Assembly: GCA_937892955.1 (NCBI GenBank)
Contig: CALBKH010000116.1
Span: 1 to 60,616 of the forward strand
Source of the DNA: an uncultured Alphaproteobacteria bacterium
GTDB taxonomy: Bacteria > Pseudomonadota > Alphaproteobacteria > Rhizobiales > Ancalomicrobiaceae
DNA: 60,616 nt
Direction of reading: 5' to 3'
Shown: positions 16,771 to 23,793 of the stretch, one piece after another
Numbering within the stretch: position 1 is the first letter of the stretch
Layout: each line of letters begins with the position of its first letter
Made by a program: the position numbers and the translations under genes
The notes under the pieces: model-generated
Databases searched by the model: none
What the model was told of the DNA's origin: nothing
The model's input: only the letters and a program-made list of their open reading frames with translations

Positions 16771-17196
16771 TCAGAGCGGCTTGACGATCACCAATCCGGC
16801 GATCGCCAGAACGGCCATCCCGACCGTCGCGGGCGTGTATCGAGCGAGGGCGCCGATCGCCGCCGCCGCATCGTTCCGGCGCAGACCACCCGACAGCACC
16901 CCGTGCAGCGCCGACAAGGCGACCACGACGACGATCTTCGCCGTCAGCCAAGGCTCGCCGAACCATGCGCCGCGCAGCGCGAGGATCGAGCCGAACGCCC
17001 AGGTGGCGGCCATCGCCGGCGCCGTCACCCGGTGATCGAAGCGCCGCACCGCGGCGGCGAAGCGGCGCACCGTATCCATCTCGCGCAGAGCCGGATCGTT
17101 CGCGGCGAGCACGGCGATGCCGAGGGCGGTCAGTCCGCCCGTCCAGACGACGGCCACGGCGACATGCGCCGCCACGAGCCAGAGATCGAAGGGCAT
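16771..17196 (-). CDS. HemJ/CopD-like integral membrane protein
   Basis: A 141-residue, four-helix membrane protein. MPFDLWLVAAHVAVAVVWTG has the conserved His of helix 1 and the W-x-G pattern; later come RFDHRVTAPAMAATWAFG, PWLTAKIVVVVAL and a late ALHGVLSGG. The order H...W..G / TPAM..TW..G / WL..K / H resembles the HemJ protoporphyrinogen oxidase family, which also merges into CopD-type proteins. Given hemN and hemA nearby, a haem role is attractive but unproven. Last gene of a minus-strand operon; 4 bp separate it from the DUF3817 gene. Start chosen where homology-like sequence begins. Confidence 0.65.
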   Translation of the reverse strand: MPFDLWLVAAHVAVAVVWTGGLTALGIAVLAANDPALREMDTVRRFAAAVRRFDHRVTAPAMAATWAFGSILALRGAWFGEPWLTAKIVVVVALSALHGVLSGGLRRNDAAAAIGALARYTPATVGMAVLAIAGLVIVKPL

Positions 17197-17200
17197 GGCT

Positions 17201-17536
17201 TCACTCCGGGACGGACGCGGGAGACGTGCCGCGCGCCCGGTGGCGCAACACCAGGAAGGCGCCGAAAGGCACGAAGGCGGCGAGCCCGAGAATGACGACG
17301 TCGCGCCACGCGATCCGCCCGCTCGCTCCGGTTCGCAGCAGCAGCCACGCATAGACGAGGAAGGCGACGCCGTGGATCGGCCCCATGATCGCCGTCGCCT
17401 CGCGCAACCCGCCGAGATGGCGCAGCGGCACCGCGACCAGGACCAGAAGCAGCAGCGTCGTGCCCTCGACGAAGGAGGCGATGCGCAGATCGTCGGGCGC
17501 GGTGATGTCGCTGGGGAGTGGGTCGCGGGCGGTCAT
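17201..17536 (-). CDS. DUF3817-family membrane protein
   Basis: A 111-residue protein with three hydrophobic helices. RIASFVEGTTLLLLVLVAVP, MGPIHGVAFLVYAWLLL and LAAFVPFGAFLVLRHR fit the DUF3817 pattern (E-G-x-S/T-LLLL, GPIHG, xPFG). Function unknown. Its start overlaps the stop of the upstream small protein by 4 nt (ATGA), implying translational coupling in the arsR operon. Confidence 0.75.
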   Translation of the reverse strand: MTARDPLPSDITAPDDLRIASFVEGTTLLLLVLVAVPLRHLGGLREATAIMGPIHGVAFLVYAWLLLRTGASGRIAWRDVVILGLAAFVPFGAFLVLRHRARGTSPASVPE

Positions 17537-17796
17537 TCGACGTCCTTCAGCATCTTTTCGATGGCGCCGAGCCGTCCCTCGATCCCGGCGACCCGCTCCG
17601 TCAGGCCGGCCAACGCCGCCGCGCCGGCGGCCTGCACCTCGACGGCTCGGGCCGCGAGATCGCGCAGGGCCTCGTCGCCGGCGATCCGTGCCCGGGCGGT
17701 GCGCGCGGCGCTGAAATACTTCATGGCGAAGATCAGCAGGACGGTGGCGAACAGCAGCACCGTGATCAGAAGAAACGTGTCGATGTGTTGGGCCAT
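17533..17796 (-). CDS. Small membrane protein with C-terminal coiled coil, unknown function
   Basis: 87 residues: an N-terminal hydrophobic helix (about 8-28, FLLITVLLFATVLLIFAMKY) then an alanine-rich amphipathic/coiled-coil stretch ending GIEGRLGAIEKMLKDVE. No family recognised. Its ATG lies 9 bp after the regulator stop and its own stop overlaps the DUF3817 start, so it is part of the same operon. Confidence 0.7.
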   Translation of the reverse strand: MAQHIDTFLLITVLLFATVLLIFAMKYFSAARTARARIAGDEALRDLAARAVEVQAAGAAALAGLTERVAGIEGRLGAIEKMLKDVE

Positions 17797-17805
17797 GAGG
17801 GGCTC

Positions 17806-18132
17806 CTATTCGGGGTCGCGTCGTTCGACGGGAGAGAGGGTGCGGACCGCGTCGATCAGCGTCGTCGGGGTGACGGTGAGGTCGAAGTCCGTCACTTCGA
17901 AGAAGTTCAGCGCCTTGCCGTCGGCGGAGAGTTCGAGCCGGCTACGGACCAGTCCGGCCTGTTCGAGCTTCTGCAGATGCAGGTGGAGCAGTGGTCGGCT
18001 GATGCCGACGTCGCGCGCCAGCCGGCTGACATAGTTGCGCCCACTGCCGGCCAACGCCGCCAGAATGCGCAACCGGTGCGGATTGGCGAGGGCGGCCAGC
18101 ACCTCCACCAACCGGTCTCCGTCGAGCCGCAT
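17806..18132 (-). CDS. ArsR-type winged-helix transcriptional regulator
   Basis: A 108-residue winged-HTH protein: ALANPHRLRILAALAGSGRN is the ArsR helix 1-3 region, LARDVGISRPLLHLHLQKLE the recognition helices and LVRSRLELSADGKALNFFEV the wing. It has no cysteine, so it is not a classical ArsR/SmtB metal sensor. First gene of the four-gene minus-strand operon; a perfect 10-bp inverted repeat overlaps its promoter region, suggesting autoregulation. Confidence 0.85.
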   Translation of the reverse strand: MRLDGDRLVEVLAALANPHRLRILAALAGSGRNYVSRLARDVGISRPLLHLHLQKLEQAGLVRSRLELSADGKALNFFEVTDFDLTVTPTTLIDAVRTLSPVERRDPE

Positions 18133-18147
18133 CCCTCACTCCTCGCA

Positions 18148-18179
18148 TTTCATGTGTAAGAAATAGTTGACACATGAAA
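18148..18179 (-). promoter_or_regulatory. Operator-like inverted repeat upstream of the arsR-type gene
   Basis: TTTCATGTGT (18148-18157) and ACACATGAAA (18170-18179) are perfect 10-bp arms with a 12-bp spacer, 15 bp upstream of the regulator start. AT-rich compared with surroundings and next to a TTGACT -35-like element on the minus strand. Likely the autoregulatory operator. Confidence 0.65.
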
Positions 18180-18368
18180 TACGAAGAGTCAACATCCGAG
18201 CGAACGACGAGATGGCGAGGTGCATCACCTCGGCTCGTCGCGGCGCGGACGTGATCGCCGGGTCGACCCTGCCGCTGCGCGAAGGCTGACGCCGGACGCC
18301 ACGGACCGCACATCGGGACGCGCCCGGGAGCGCGAAAGTGGAGGAGGAGGGTGCCGACGAGACCGCCG

Positions 18369-18401
18369 AAAAAAGACGGCCCCGGTGTCGCCACCGAGGC
18401 C
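18369..18401 (-). terminator. Intrinsic terminator of hemA
   Basis: Read on the minus strand: GGCCTCGGTG, a GCGA loop and CACCGGGGCC form a stem with one mismatch, followed by GTCTTTTTT. Strong Rho-independent terminator 41 bp past the hemA stop. Confidence 0.88.
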
Positions 18402-18442
18402 GACGGCGCGGGGCGTGCCCGCGCTCTCGGGAGAGGAGACCG

Positions 18443-19738
18443 TCAGCCGCCCGAACGCGGCACCGCCATCTTGGTCACCGGCGGGGTGATCTCGTCGGTG
18501 TCGTCGTCGAGCGCCACCGGACCGGTGAGCGGCAAGCCGAGCTTGGTCCACACGTCGACGAGCGAGGTCTTCAGCGCAGCGACCAGATCGTCGTCGTGGA
18601 ACGGCGTCGGGGTGATGCGCAGCCGCTCGGTGCCGCGCGGCACCGTCGGATAGTTGATCGGCTGGATGTAGATGCCGTGCTCCTCGAGCAGCATGTCCGA
18701 GGCCTTCTTGCACAGGTCCGGATCGCCCACCATCACCGGCACGATGTGGGTGGCGGTCGGCATCACCGGCAGGCCGGCGCCGCCGAGCACGTCCTTGGTG
18801 CGCTGCGCCTGACGTTGCTGCATGTCGCGCTCGGCCGACGAGCGCTTGAGGTGGCGGATCGAGGCGGCGGCCGCCGCGGCGATCGCCGGCGGCAACGCCG
18901 TGGTGAAGATGAAGCCCGGGGCGTAGGAGCGTACCGCGTCGCAGATCGCCTTGGTCGAGGTGATGTAGCCGCCGAGCGTGCCGAAGGCTTTGGCCAGCGT
19001 CCCCTCGATGACGTCGATACGGCCCATCAGGCCTTCCCGGTCGGCGATGCCGCCGCCGCGCGGGCCGTACATGCCGACCGCGTGCACCTCGTCGATGTAG
19101 GTGAGCGCACCGTACTTCTCGGCGAGATCGCAGATCTCCTTGATCGGCGCGATGTCGCCGTCCATCGAGTAGACGCTCTCGAAGACGATCAGCTTGGCCC
19201 GCTCCGGATCGGCCGCCTCGAGCAGTTCCTCGAGGTGCTCGACGTCGTTGTGGCGCCACAGCTTCTTCTCGCAGCCCGAACGGCGGATGCCTTCGATCAT
19301 CGAGGCATGGTTGAGCTCGTCGGAGAGGATGAGGCAGTTCGGCAGCAGCTTGGCGATGGTCGAGATGCCCGCCTCGTTGGAGACGAAGCCCGAGGTGAAG
19401 ACGAGGCCGGCTTCCTTGCCGTGCAGGTCGGCGAGTTCGGTCTCGAGCTCGACCAGCGGATGGGAGGTGCCGGAGATGTTGCGGGTGCCGCCGGCGCCGG
19501 TGCCGAGACCCTGGGCGGTGGAGATCATCGCGCCGAGCACGCTCTGGTGCTGGCCCATGCCGAGATAGTCGTTGGAACACCACACGACGATCTCGCGCGG
19601 CTCGTCCTCCTTGCCTTCCTTGCGCCACATGGCGCGCGGAAAGCGGCCGACGATGCGTTCGAGATCGGCGAAGACCCGATAGCGTTTCTCGGCCTTCAGC
19701 TGATCGATGGCGTCCTCGAAAATCGACTGATAGTTCAT
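18443..19738 (-). CDS. hemA: 5-Aminolevulinate synthase (C4 pathway)
   Basis: PLP enzyme condensing glycine and succinyl-CoA to 5-aminolevulinate, the first haem step in alphaproteobacteria. 431 residues, full length. Hallmarks: CSNDYLGM, GTGAGGTRNISGTSHPLVEL, LNHASMIEGIRRSG, IDEVHAVGMYGPRGGG and the PLP lysine in TLAKAFGTLGG (K250). Start MNYQSIFEDA at 19738 has GAGG 6 nt upstream; an in-frame ATG at 19765 would add 9 residues. A perfect FixK box with a well-placed -10 element lies about 215 bp upstream, coupling haem supply to oxygen limitation. Confidence 0.95.
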   Translation of the reverse strand: MNYQSIFEDAIDQLKAEKRYRVFADLERIVGRFPRAMWRKEGKEDEPREIVVWCSNDYLGMGQHQSVLGAMISTAQGLGTGAGGTRNISGTSHPLVELETELADLHGKEAGLVFTSGFVSNEAGISTIAKLLPNCLILSDELNHASMIEGIRRSGCEKKLWRHNDVEHLEELLEAADPERAKLIVFESVYSMDGDIAPIKEICDLAEKYGALTYIDEVHAVGMYGPRGGGIADREGLMGRIDVIEGTLAKAFGTLGGYITSTKAICDAVRSYAPGFIFTTALPPAIAAAAAASIRHLKRSSAERDMQQRQAQRTKDVLGGAGLPVMPTATHIVPVMVGDPDLCKKASDMLLEEHGIYIQPINYPTVPRGTERLRITPTPFHDDDLVAALKTSLVDVWTKLGLPLTGPVALDDDTDEITPPVTKMAVPRSGG

Positions 19739-19925
19739 GTCCGTCCTCGAGCCCCTCTCACTCATTTCTGGTGGGCCGTTTCGTCGTCGAACCTCGAAAC
19801 CAGAGGACCAGCTCGGCTTCGAAGCCCCTCGTCGACGACCGTCTCGAACTCACTGTCCTTCCGATTCTCGCACCGTCTCCCTGACGTCTCGCTGACGCGT
19901 CGGCCGTCTCGGACCCGGTGCGTCT

Positions 19926-19966
19926 ATTAGACTTACATGAATTCGATGCACTTTGACCATGATCAA
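19926..19966 (-). promoter_or_regulatory. FixK-dependent hemA promoter
   Basis: TTGACCATGATCAA (19953-19966) is a perfect FixK/FNR box. On the minus strand TCTAAT (19931-19926) follows after 21 nt, the position of a -10 element in class II FNR promoters. The leader to hemA is then about 180 nt. The box lies in the 344-bp gap between hemA and the divergent receiver gene (start 20083) and could affect both; nothing else is recognised in that gap. Confidence 0.82.
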
Positions 19967-20082
19967 GCTGGCCGAACTTGGCCATACGGGACCCTACGGA
20001 CCGTGGTTCGTCGACGCAGCCTCACGGCAACCGCTTGTTCACCTTTCCCGGCGAGACTCGTGATCCGTGGAGGAGGCCCCGC

Positions 20083-20616
20083 GTGAACCTCGATCTCGCA
20101 TCCCTGACCTTCCTCGTCGTCGAGGACAGCGCCTATATGCGCACCATCCTGCGCACCATGCTGCAGGGTTTCGGCGCGCGCCGTATCGTCGAGGCGGAAG
20201 ACGGCGCTTCGGGCCTCGAAGCGATGGATCGCGCCAATCCCGACATCCTCATTCTCGACTGGGTGATGCCGATCCTCGACGGCGCCGACATGGTGCGGAT
20301 GATCCGCAATCCGCAGAACCCGTTCGCCTACATTCCGGTGATCATGGTGACGGCGCACACGGAGCGGTCACGGATTCTCGAGGCGCGAAAACTCGGCATT
20401 CACGAACTGTTGTGCAAGCCGATCTCGGCGAAGTCACTCTATCAGCGCATCGCCTCGGTGATCATGCACCCGCGCGAGTTCGTGAAGACGCCCAACTATT
20501 TCGGCCCGGCGCCGCGCGCCATCCGCAACCGCCAGAAGATCTGGCAGGCCAAGCCCCAGGGGCTGCTCACCGACAAGCCGAAGGACGGCGGCGACAAGAC
20601 CGAGATCGCCGCCTGA
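20083..20616 (+). CDS. Response regulator, CheY-like with C-terminal extension
   Basis: 177 residues: a receiver (residues ~8-128) with LVVEDSAYMR, phospho-acceptor D59 in LILDWVMPILDG, MVTAHTE and LCKPISAK, then a basic ~45-residue tail containing YFGPAPRAIRNRQ, a tail type seen in alphaproteobacterial CheY-like proteins of unknown partner. GTG 20083 is chosen because GGAGGAGG lies 7 nt upstream. Divergent from hemA. No kinase gene is adjacent. Confidence 0.85.
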   Translation: MNLDLASLTFLVVEDSAYMRTILRTMLQGFGARRIVEAEDGASGLEAMDRANPDILILDWVMPILDGADMVRMIRNPQNPFAYIPVIMVTAHTERSRILEARKLGIHELLCKPISAKSLYQRIASVIMHPREFVKTPNYFGPAPRAIRNRQKIWQAKPQGLLTDKPKDGGDKTEIAA

Positions 20617-20677
20617 TCCCGGCTCGATCTCCGGCGGCTGCGATTTCCTCTCCCGATCGCCTTCGCTTCGCCGCATG

Positions 20678-20792
20678 ATACGAAACTCGAATTTTCCATT
20701 CGGGTTTCGTATTCCGTCCGTCGAAACAGCCCGGTCCGCTCGCGGGCTTTTCGACGGGACGGATCCGGCATCGCGAAGCGATCTGCCGGATC
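20678..20792. repeat. Composite triple-hairpin intergenic repeat, copy B
   Basis: Three successive hairpins: ATACGAAACTCGAAT / ATTCGGGTTTCGTAT (20678-20712), CGTCGAAACAGCCCG / CGGGCTTTTCGACG (20719-20756), and GATCCGGC...GCCGGATC (20762-20792). The same three-part layout recurs at 52995-53110. Lies between the receiver gene and murJ-like gene. Confidence 0.8.
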
Positions 20793-20859
20793 TCGATGAA
20801 CGAGACGGGCAGGAGCGGGGTCGCGCGGCGCTTCGCCGGGACGATGCGGGGGAGAGTCC

Positions 20860-22209
20860 GTGAAGATCTGGCCGAGCGGCGGCGCCGCGGTGTTCCTGAA
20901 GCGAGTGGGCACGGTCTCCGGCTTCACCATGCTGTCCCGCGTCACCGGCTTCCTGCGCGACGTGGTGCTCGCCTGGGTGATCGGCGCCGGCCCGCTCGCC
21001 GACGCCTTCTTCATCGCGCTCCGCATCCCCAACCATTTCCGCGCCCTCTTCGCGGAAGGCGCCTTCAACGCTTCCTTCGTCCCGACCTACGCCGGCACCC
21101 TCGAAGCGCAGGGCGCGGAAGCGGCGATGCGCTTCGCCGCCCGCGTCCTCGGCGCCCTGGTGGCGGTGCAGGTGGTGATCCTTCTCGCCGCCGAGATCTG
21201 GACGCGCGGTCTGCTGGAGTTGATCACCCCCGGTTTCGCCGGCGCCGGCGAACTCGGCGATCTGACGGTGACGCTCACCCGCATCACCTTCCCCTATCTC
21301 CTCTTCGTCACCCTGGTGACGGTCTACGGCGCCGTCCTCAACGCCCATCACCGCTATGCCGCGGCGGCGGGCGCGCCGGTCCTGTTCAACTTCGCCATCA
21401 TCGGCTGCGTCGGCGCGACCCTCCTGGTCCCCGGCCGCACGCCGAACCTCGCGCCCACCGCCGCCGCGGTCGGCGTGGCGCTCGCCGGCGTCGCCGAGCT
21501 GATCCTGCTGATGTGGGCGATGCGTCCGGCGGGGCTGTCGTTGAAGCCCGCCCGGCCGCGGCTCGACCCGGAGGTGACGACCTTCCTGAAGCGCCTCGGC
21601 CCCGCCACCATCGGCTCCGGCGCCTCGCAGATCGCCATGTTCGTCGACACCATCCTCGCCGCGGCGCTGCCGGTCGGCGCGGTCTCGGCGATGTACTACG
21701 CCGATCGCCTCTACCAGCTGCCGATCGGCGTCATCGCCATCGCCATCGGCACGGTGCTGCTGCCCGAACTCTCCCGCCGCTTCGCCGCGAAGGACGAGGC
21801 CGGCGCCCGCCGTGCCCAACGCCGCGCCCTGTTCTGGTCGATCGTGCTCACCGCGCCCTTCGTCGTCGCCTTCCTGCTGATCCCCGACTGGCTGGTGAAG
21901 ATCGCCTTCGCCCGCGGCGCCTTCGACGCCGCCGCCGTCGCCCGTGCCGGCATGACGCTGCAGGCCTATGCGGTCGGCCTCCTCGCCATCGTGCTGTTGC
22001 GCTCGGTGGTGCCGGGCTTCCACGCCCGCGGCGACACACGCACGCCGATGTGGGTCGCCTTCGCCGGCATCGCCGTCAACGTCGCGCTGAAGTTCTGGCT
22101 CACCGGCCCCTTCGACGTCGCCGGTCTGGCGCTCGCCACGTCGGCCGGCGCCTGGGTCAACCTGCTGCTCCTCGTCGCCATCGATCGCCATCGCGCTCGT
22201 GCGGCGTGA
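20860..22209 (+). CDS. MurJ/MviN-family lipid II flippase-like protein, short form
   Basis: A MOP-superfamily membrane protein. MurJ hallmarks: MLSRVTGFLRDVVLAWVIGA near the N-terminus, ADAFFIALRIPNHFRALFAEGAF and SAMYYADRLYQLPIGVIAIA. At 449 residues it is about 60 residues shorter than typical MurJ (about 510, 14 helices); the last two helices appear missing, and the next gene begins only 72 bp later, so no frameshifted remainder fits. Whether it is the cell's essential flippase or a paralogue is unclear. GTG start with GGGGGAGAG upstream. Confidence 0.85.
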   Translation: MKIWPSGGAAVFLKRVGTVSGFTMLSRVTGFLRDVVLAWVIGAGPLADAFFIALRIPNHFRALFAEGAFNASFVPTYAGTLEAQGAEAAMRFAARVLGALVAVQVVILLAAEIWTRGLLELITPGFAGAGELGDLTVTLTRITFPYLLFVTLVTVYGAVLNAHHRYAAAAGAPVLFNFAIIGCVGATLLVPGRTPNLAPTAAAVGVALAGVAELILLMWAMRPAGLSLKPARPRLDPEVTTFLKRLGPATIGSGASQIAMFVDTILAAALPVGAVSAMYYADRLYQLPIGVIAIAIGTVLLPELSRRFAAKDEAGARRAQRRALFWSIVLTAPFVVAFLLIPDWLVKIAFARGAFDAAAVARAGMTLQAYAVGLLAIVLLRSVVPGFHARGDTRTPMWVAFAGIAVNVALKFWLTGPFDVAGLALATSAGAWVNLLLLVAIDRHRARAA

Positions 22210-22281
22210 CGGCCGGGCGCCGCCGCTTGCGCCGGCCCGCGCCGACGTCGCAAGATCGACCGATCGGGCGAGGAAGATCCC

Positions 22282-23208
22282 ATGCGCGGACGCGGCACCA
22301 TCCTGTCGAACGGTTATCGCTCGTTCCTCGCCGTCGCCGAGGCCGGCTCGATCCGCGCCGCGGCGCGTGAACTCAACATCGTCTCCTCCGCCGTCAATCG
22401 CCAGGTGCTGATGCTCGAAGAGGATCTCGGCATCCGCCTGTTCGACCGCGTCGGCCGTGGCCTGCGCCTGTCGGAGGCCGGTCGCCTGCTGCTGCGACAG
22501 GTGCGCGAGGCGGTCGATCGCCACGACGACGTCGTCGCCGAGCTCGACACGCTGCGCGGCTTGAAGCGCGGCCGCGTCCGCCTCGCCACGGTGGAGAGCA
22601 TCGCCGCCGACCGGCTGCCGCGCCTCCTCGCCGACTTCTGGCGCCGTTATCCCGGCGTCGAGACCGGGCTCGTCGTCGCCGGCGCCGAGGAGGTCTGCCG
22701 TCTGGTCGAGACCAATTCGGCCGACATCGCCTTCACCTTCTCCACCCACGAGCTTCCCGCCATGCGGGTCGTCCACCACGAGCCCCATGCGCTCGGCGCC
22801 GTTCTCGCTCCCGACCACGCGCTCGCCGGCGCCACCACGTTGCGCCTCGACGATCTCGTCGGCGAGCCCCTCGTCCTGCCGGCACGCGGCCTGTCGCTGC
22901 GCGCCGCGCTCGAACCGGCGCTCGCCCGCGTCGGCCGCGCCCTCGTCGTCCGCGCCGAATGCGATTCGCTGCGCCTCACCGCAGCGCTCGTACGCCGCGC
23001 CTCGGCCATCGGCTTCATGACCCGGGTCGGAATCGAACGCGAGTTGGCAGCCGGCGAACTGGTCTGGGTGCCGCTCGCCGACCCCGATCTCCTGCCAGAT
23101 CATCTCGACGTCGTCGCCCGCGAACGCGCCGTGCCGAGCCTCGCGGTGGCTGCTCTCTGCGATTTCATCGAAGAGTCCTGGGGAGGGGCTGCCGTTTCGG
23201 CAGGCTGA
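22282..23208 (+). CDS. LysR-family transcriptional regulator
   Basis: 308 residues, normal for the family. N-terminal winged HTH (SFLAVAEAGSIRAAARELNI, then SAVNRQVLMLEEDLGIRLFDR) and a C-terminal periplasmic-binding-protein-like effector domain from about residue 95. Located immediately upstream of, and on the same strand as, uraH-xdhABC, so it is a candidate regulator of purine catabolism with a purine intermediate as inducer (inference). Candidate binding repeats lie in the 224-bp gap after it. Confidence 0.9.
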   Translation: MRGRGTILSNGYRSFLAVAEAGSIRAAARELNIVSSAVNRQVLMLEEDLGIRLFDRVGRGLRLSEAGRLLLRQVREAVDRHDDVVAELDTLRGLKRGRVRLATVESIAADRLPRLLADFWRRYPGVETGLVVAGAEEVCRLVETNSADIAFTFSTHELPAMRVVHHEPHALGAVLAPDHALAGATTLRLDDLVGEPLVLPARGLSLRAALEPALARVGRALVVRAECDSLRLTAALVRRASAIGFMTRVGIERELAAGELVWVPLADPDLLPDHLDVVARERAVPSLAVAALCDFIEESWGGAAVSAG

Positions 23209-23271
23209 GGCGTTGATCCGCCGCGAAAACGGGCAGAGGCTGCCCGATACGCGGTCGACGTGTCGATCGAT

Positions 23272-23314
23272 GCTTTTTCGAGTTCGGTACGCTCGAAAAT
23301 CATCGCTTTTTCGA
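23272..23314 (+). promoter_or_regulatory. Candidate LysR operator/promoter upstream of uraH
   Basis: GCTTTTTCGA occurs twice (23272-23281 and 23305-23314), 33 bp apart; the first copy is also part of an inverted repeat TTTTCGAG / CTCGAAAA (23275-23299). Relatively AT-rich and about 130 bp upstream of uraH. Plausible but unproven operator. Confidence 0.4.
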
Positions 23315-23432
23315 ACGGTCGACTCGACGCATGATCAGGAAATGCCCGTAGGCTCATGGCCGGCGGGCGGATGTCGCGGGGCGCCCATGGCGGTGAGGCG
23401 CCCGCGCGGCGTCTCGCAGACGAGGATCGACC

Positions 23433-23789
23433 ATGGGCCGATTGACCACACACGTTCTCGACACCTCGAGCGGCCTGCCCGCCGCAGAGCTCGACATCAC
23501 CCTGTGGAAGCTCGCCCCCGACGGCAGTCGGCGCCGCATCTCCGCTCACCGCACCAATTCCGACGGTCGCGTCGATCGGCCGATCCTCGAGGGCGAGACC
23601 TTCGTTCCCGGCATCTACGAGTTCGTCTTCGCCGTCGGCGACTATTTCCGCCGCCGCGGTCTGGTTCTCGACGATCCGGCCTTCCTCGACGAGGTGCCGC
23701 TCAGGTTCGGCATCGCCGAGGGTCTCGGCCACCTCCACGTCCCCCTGCTCGTCGCCCCCTTCGGCTATTCGACCTATCGAGGGAGCTGA
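23433..23789 (+). CDS. uraH: 5-Hydroxyisourate hydrolase (transthyretin-like)
   Basis: 118-residue transthyretin-related protein that hydrolyses 5-hydroxyisourate to OHCU, the second step after urate oxidation. Active-site features: H7 in LTTHVLDTSSG, R46 in SDGRVDRP, and the C-terminal tetrapeptide YRGS that ends the family. No periplasmic signal. It lies 4 bp upstream of xdhA and works between PuuD and UraD encoded further on. Confidence 0.96.
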   Translation: MGRLTTHVLDTSSGLPAAELDITLWKLAPDGSRRRISAHRTNSDGRVDRPILEGETFVPGIYEFVFAVGDYFRRRGLVLDDPAFLDEVPLRFGIAEGLGHLHVPLLVAPFGYSTYRGS

Positions 23790-23793
23790 CCGC

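Noticed and set aside
16781..16794. TTGACGATCACCAA, a FixK-box look-alike
   Set aside because: The right half-site is ACCAA, not ATCAA, and it lies inside the 3' end of the HemJ-like gene.
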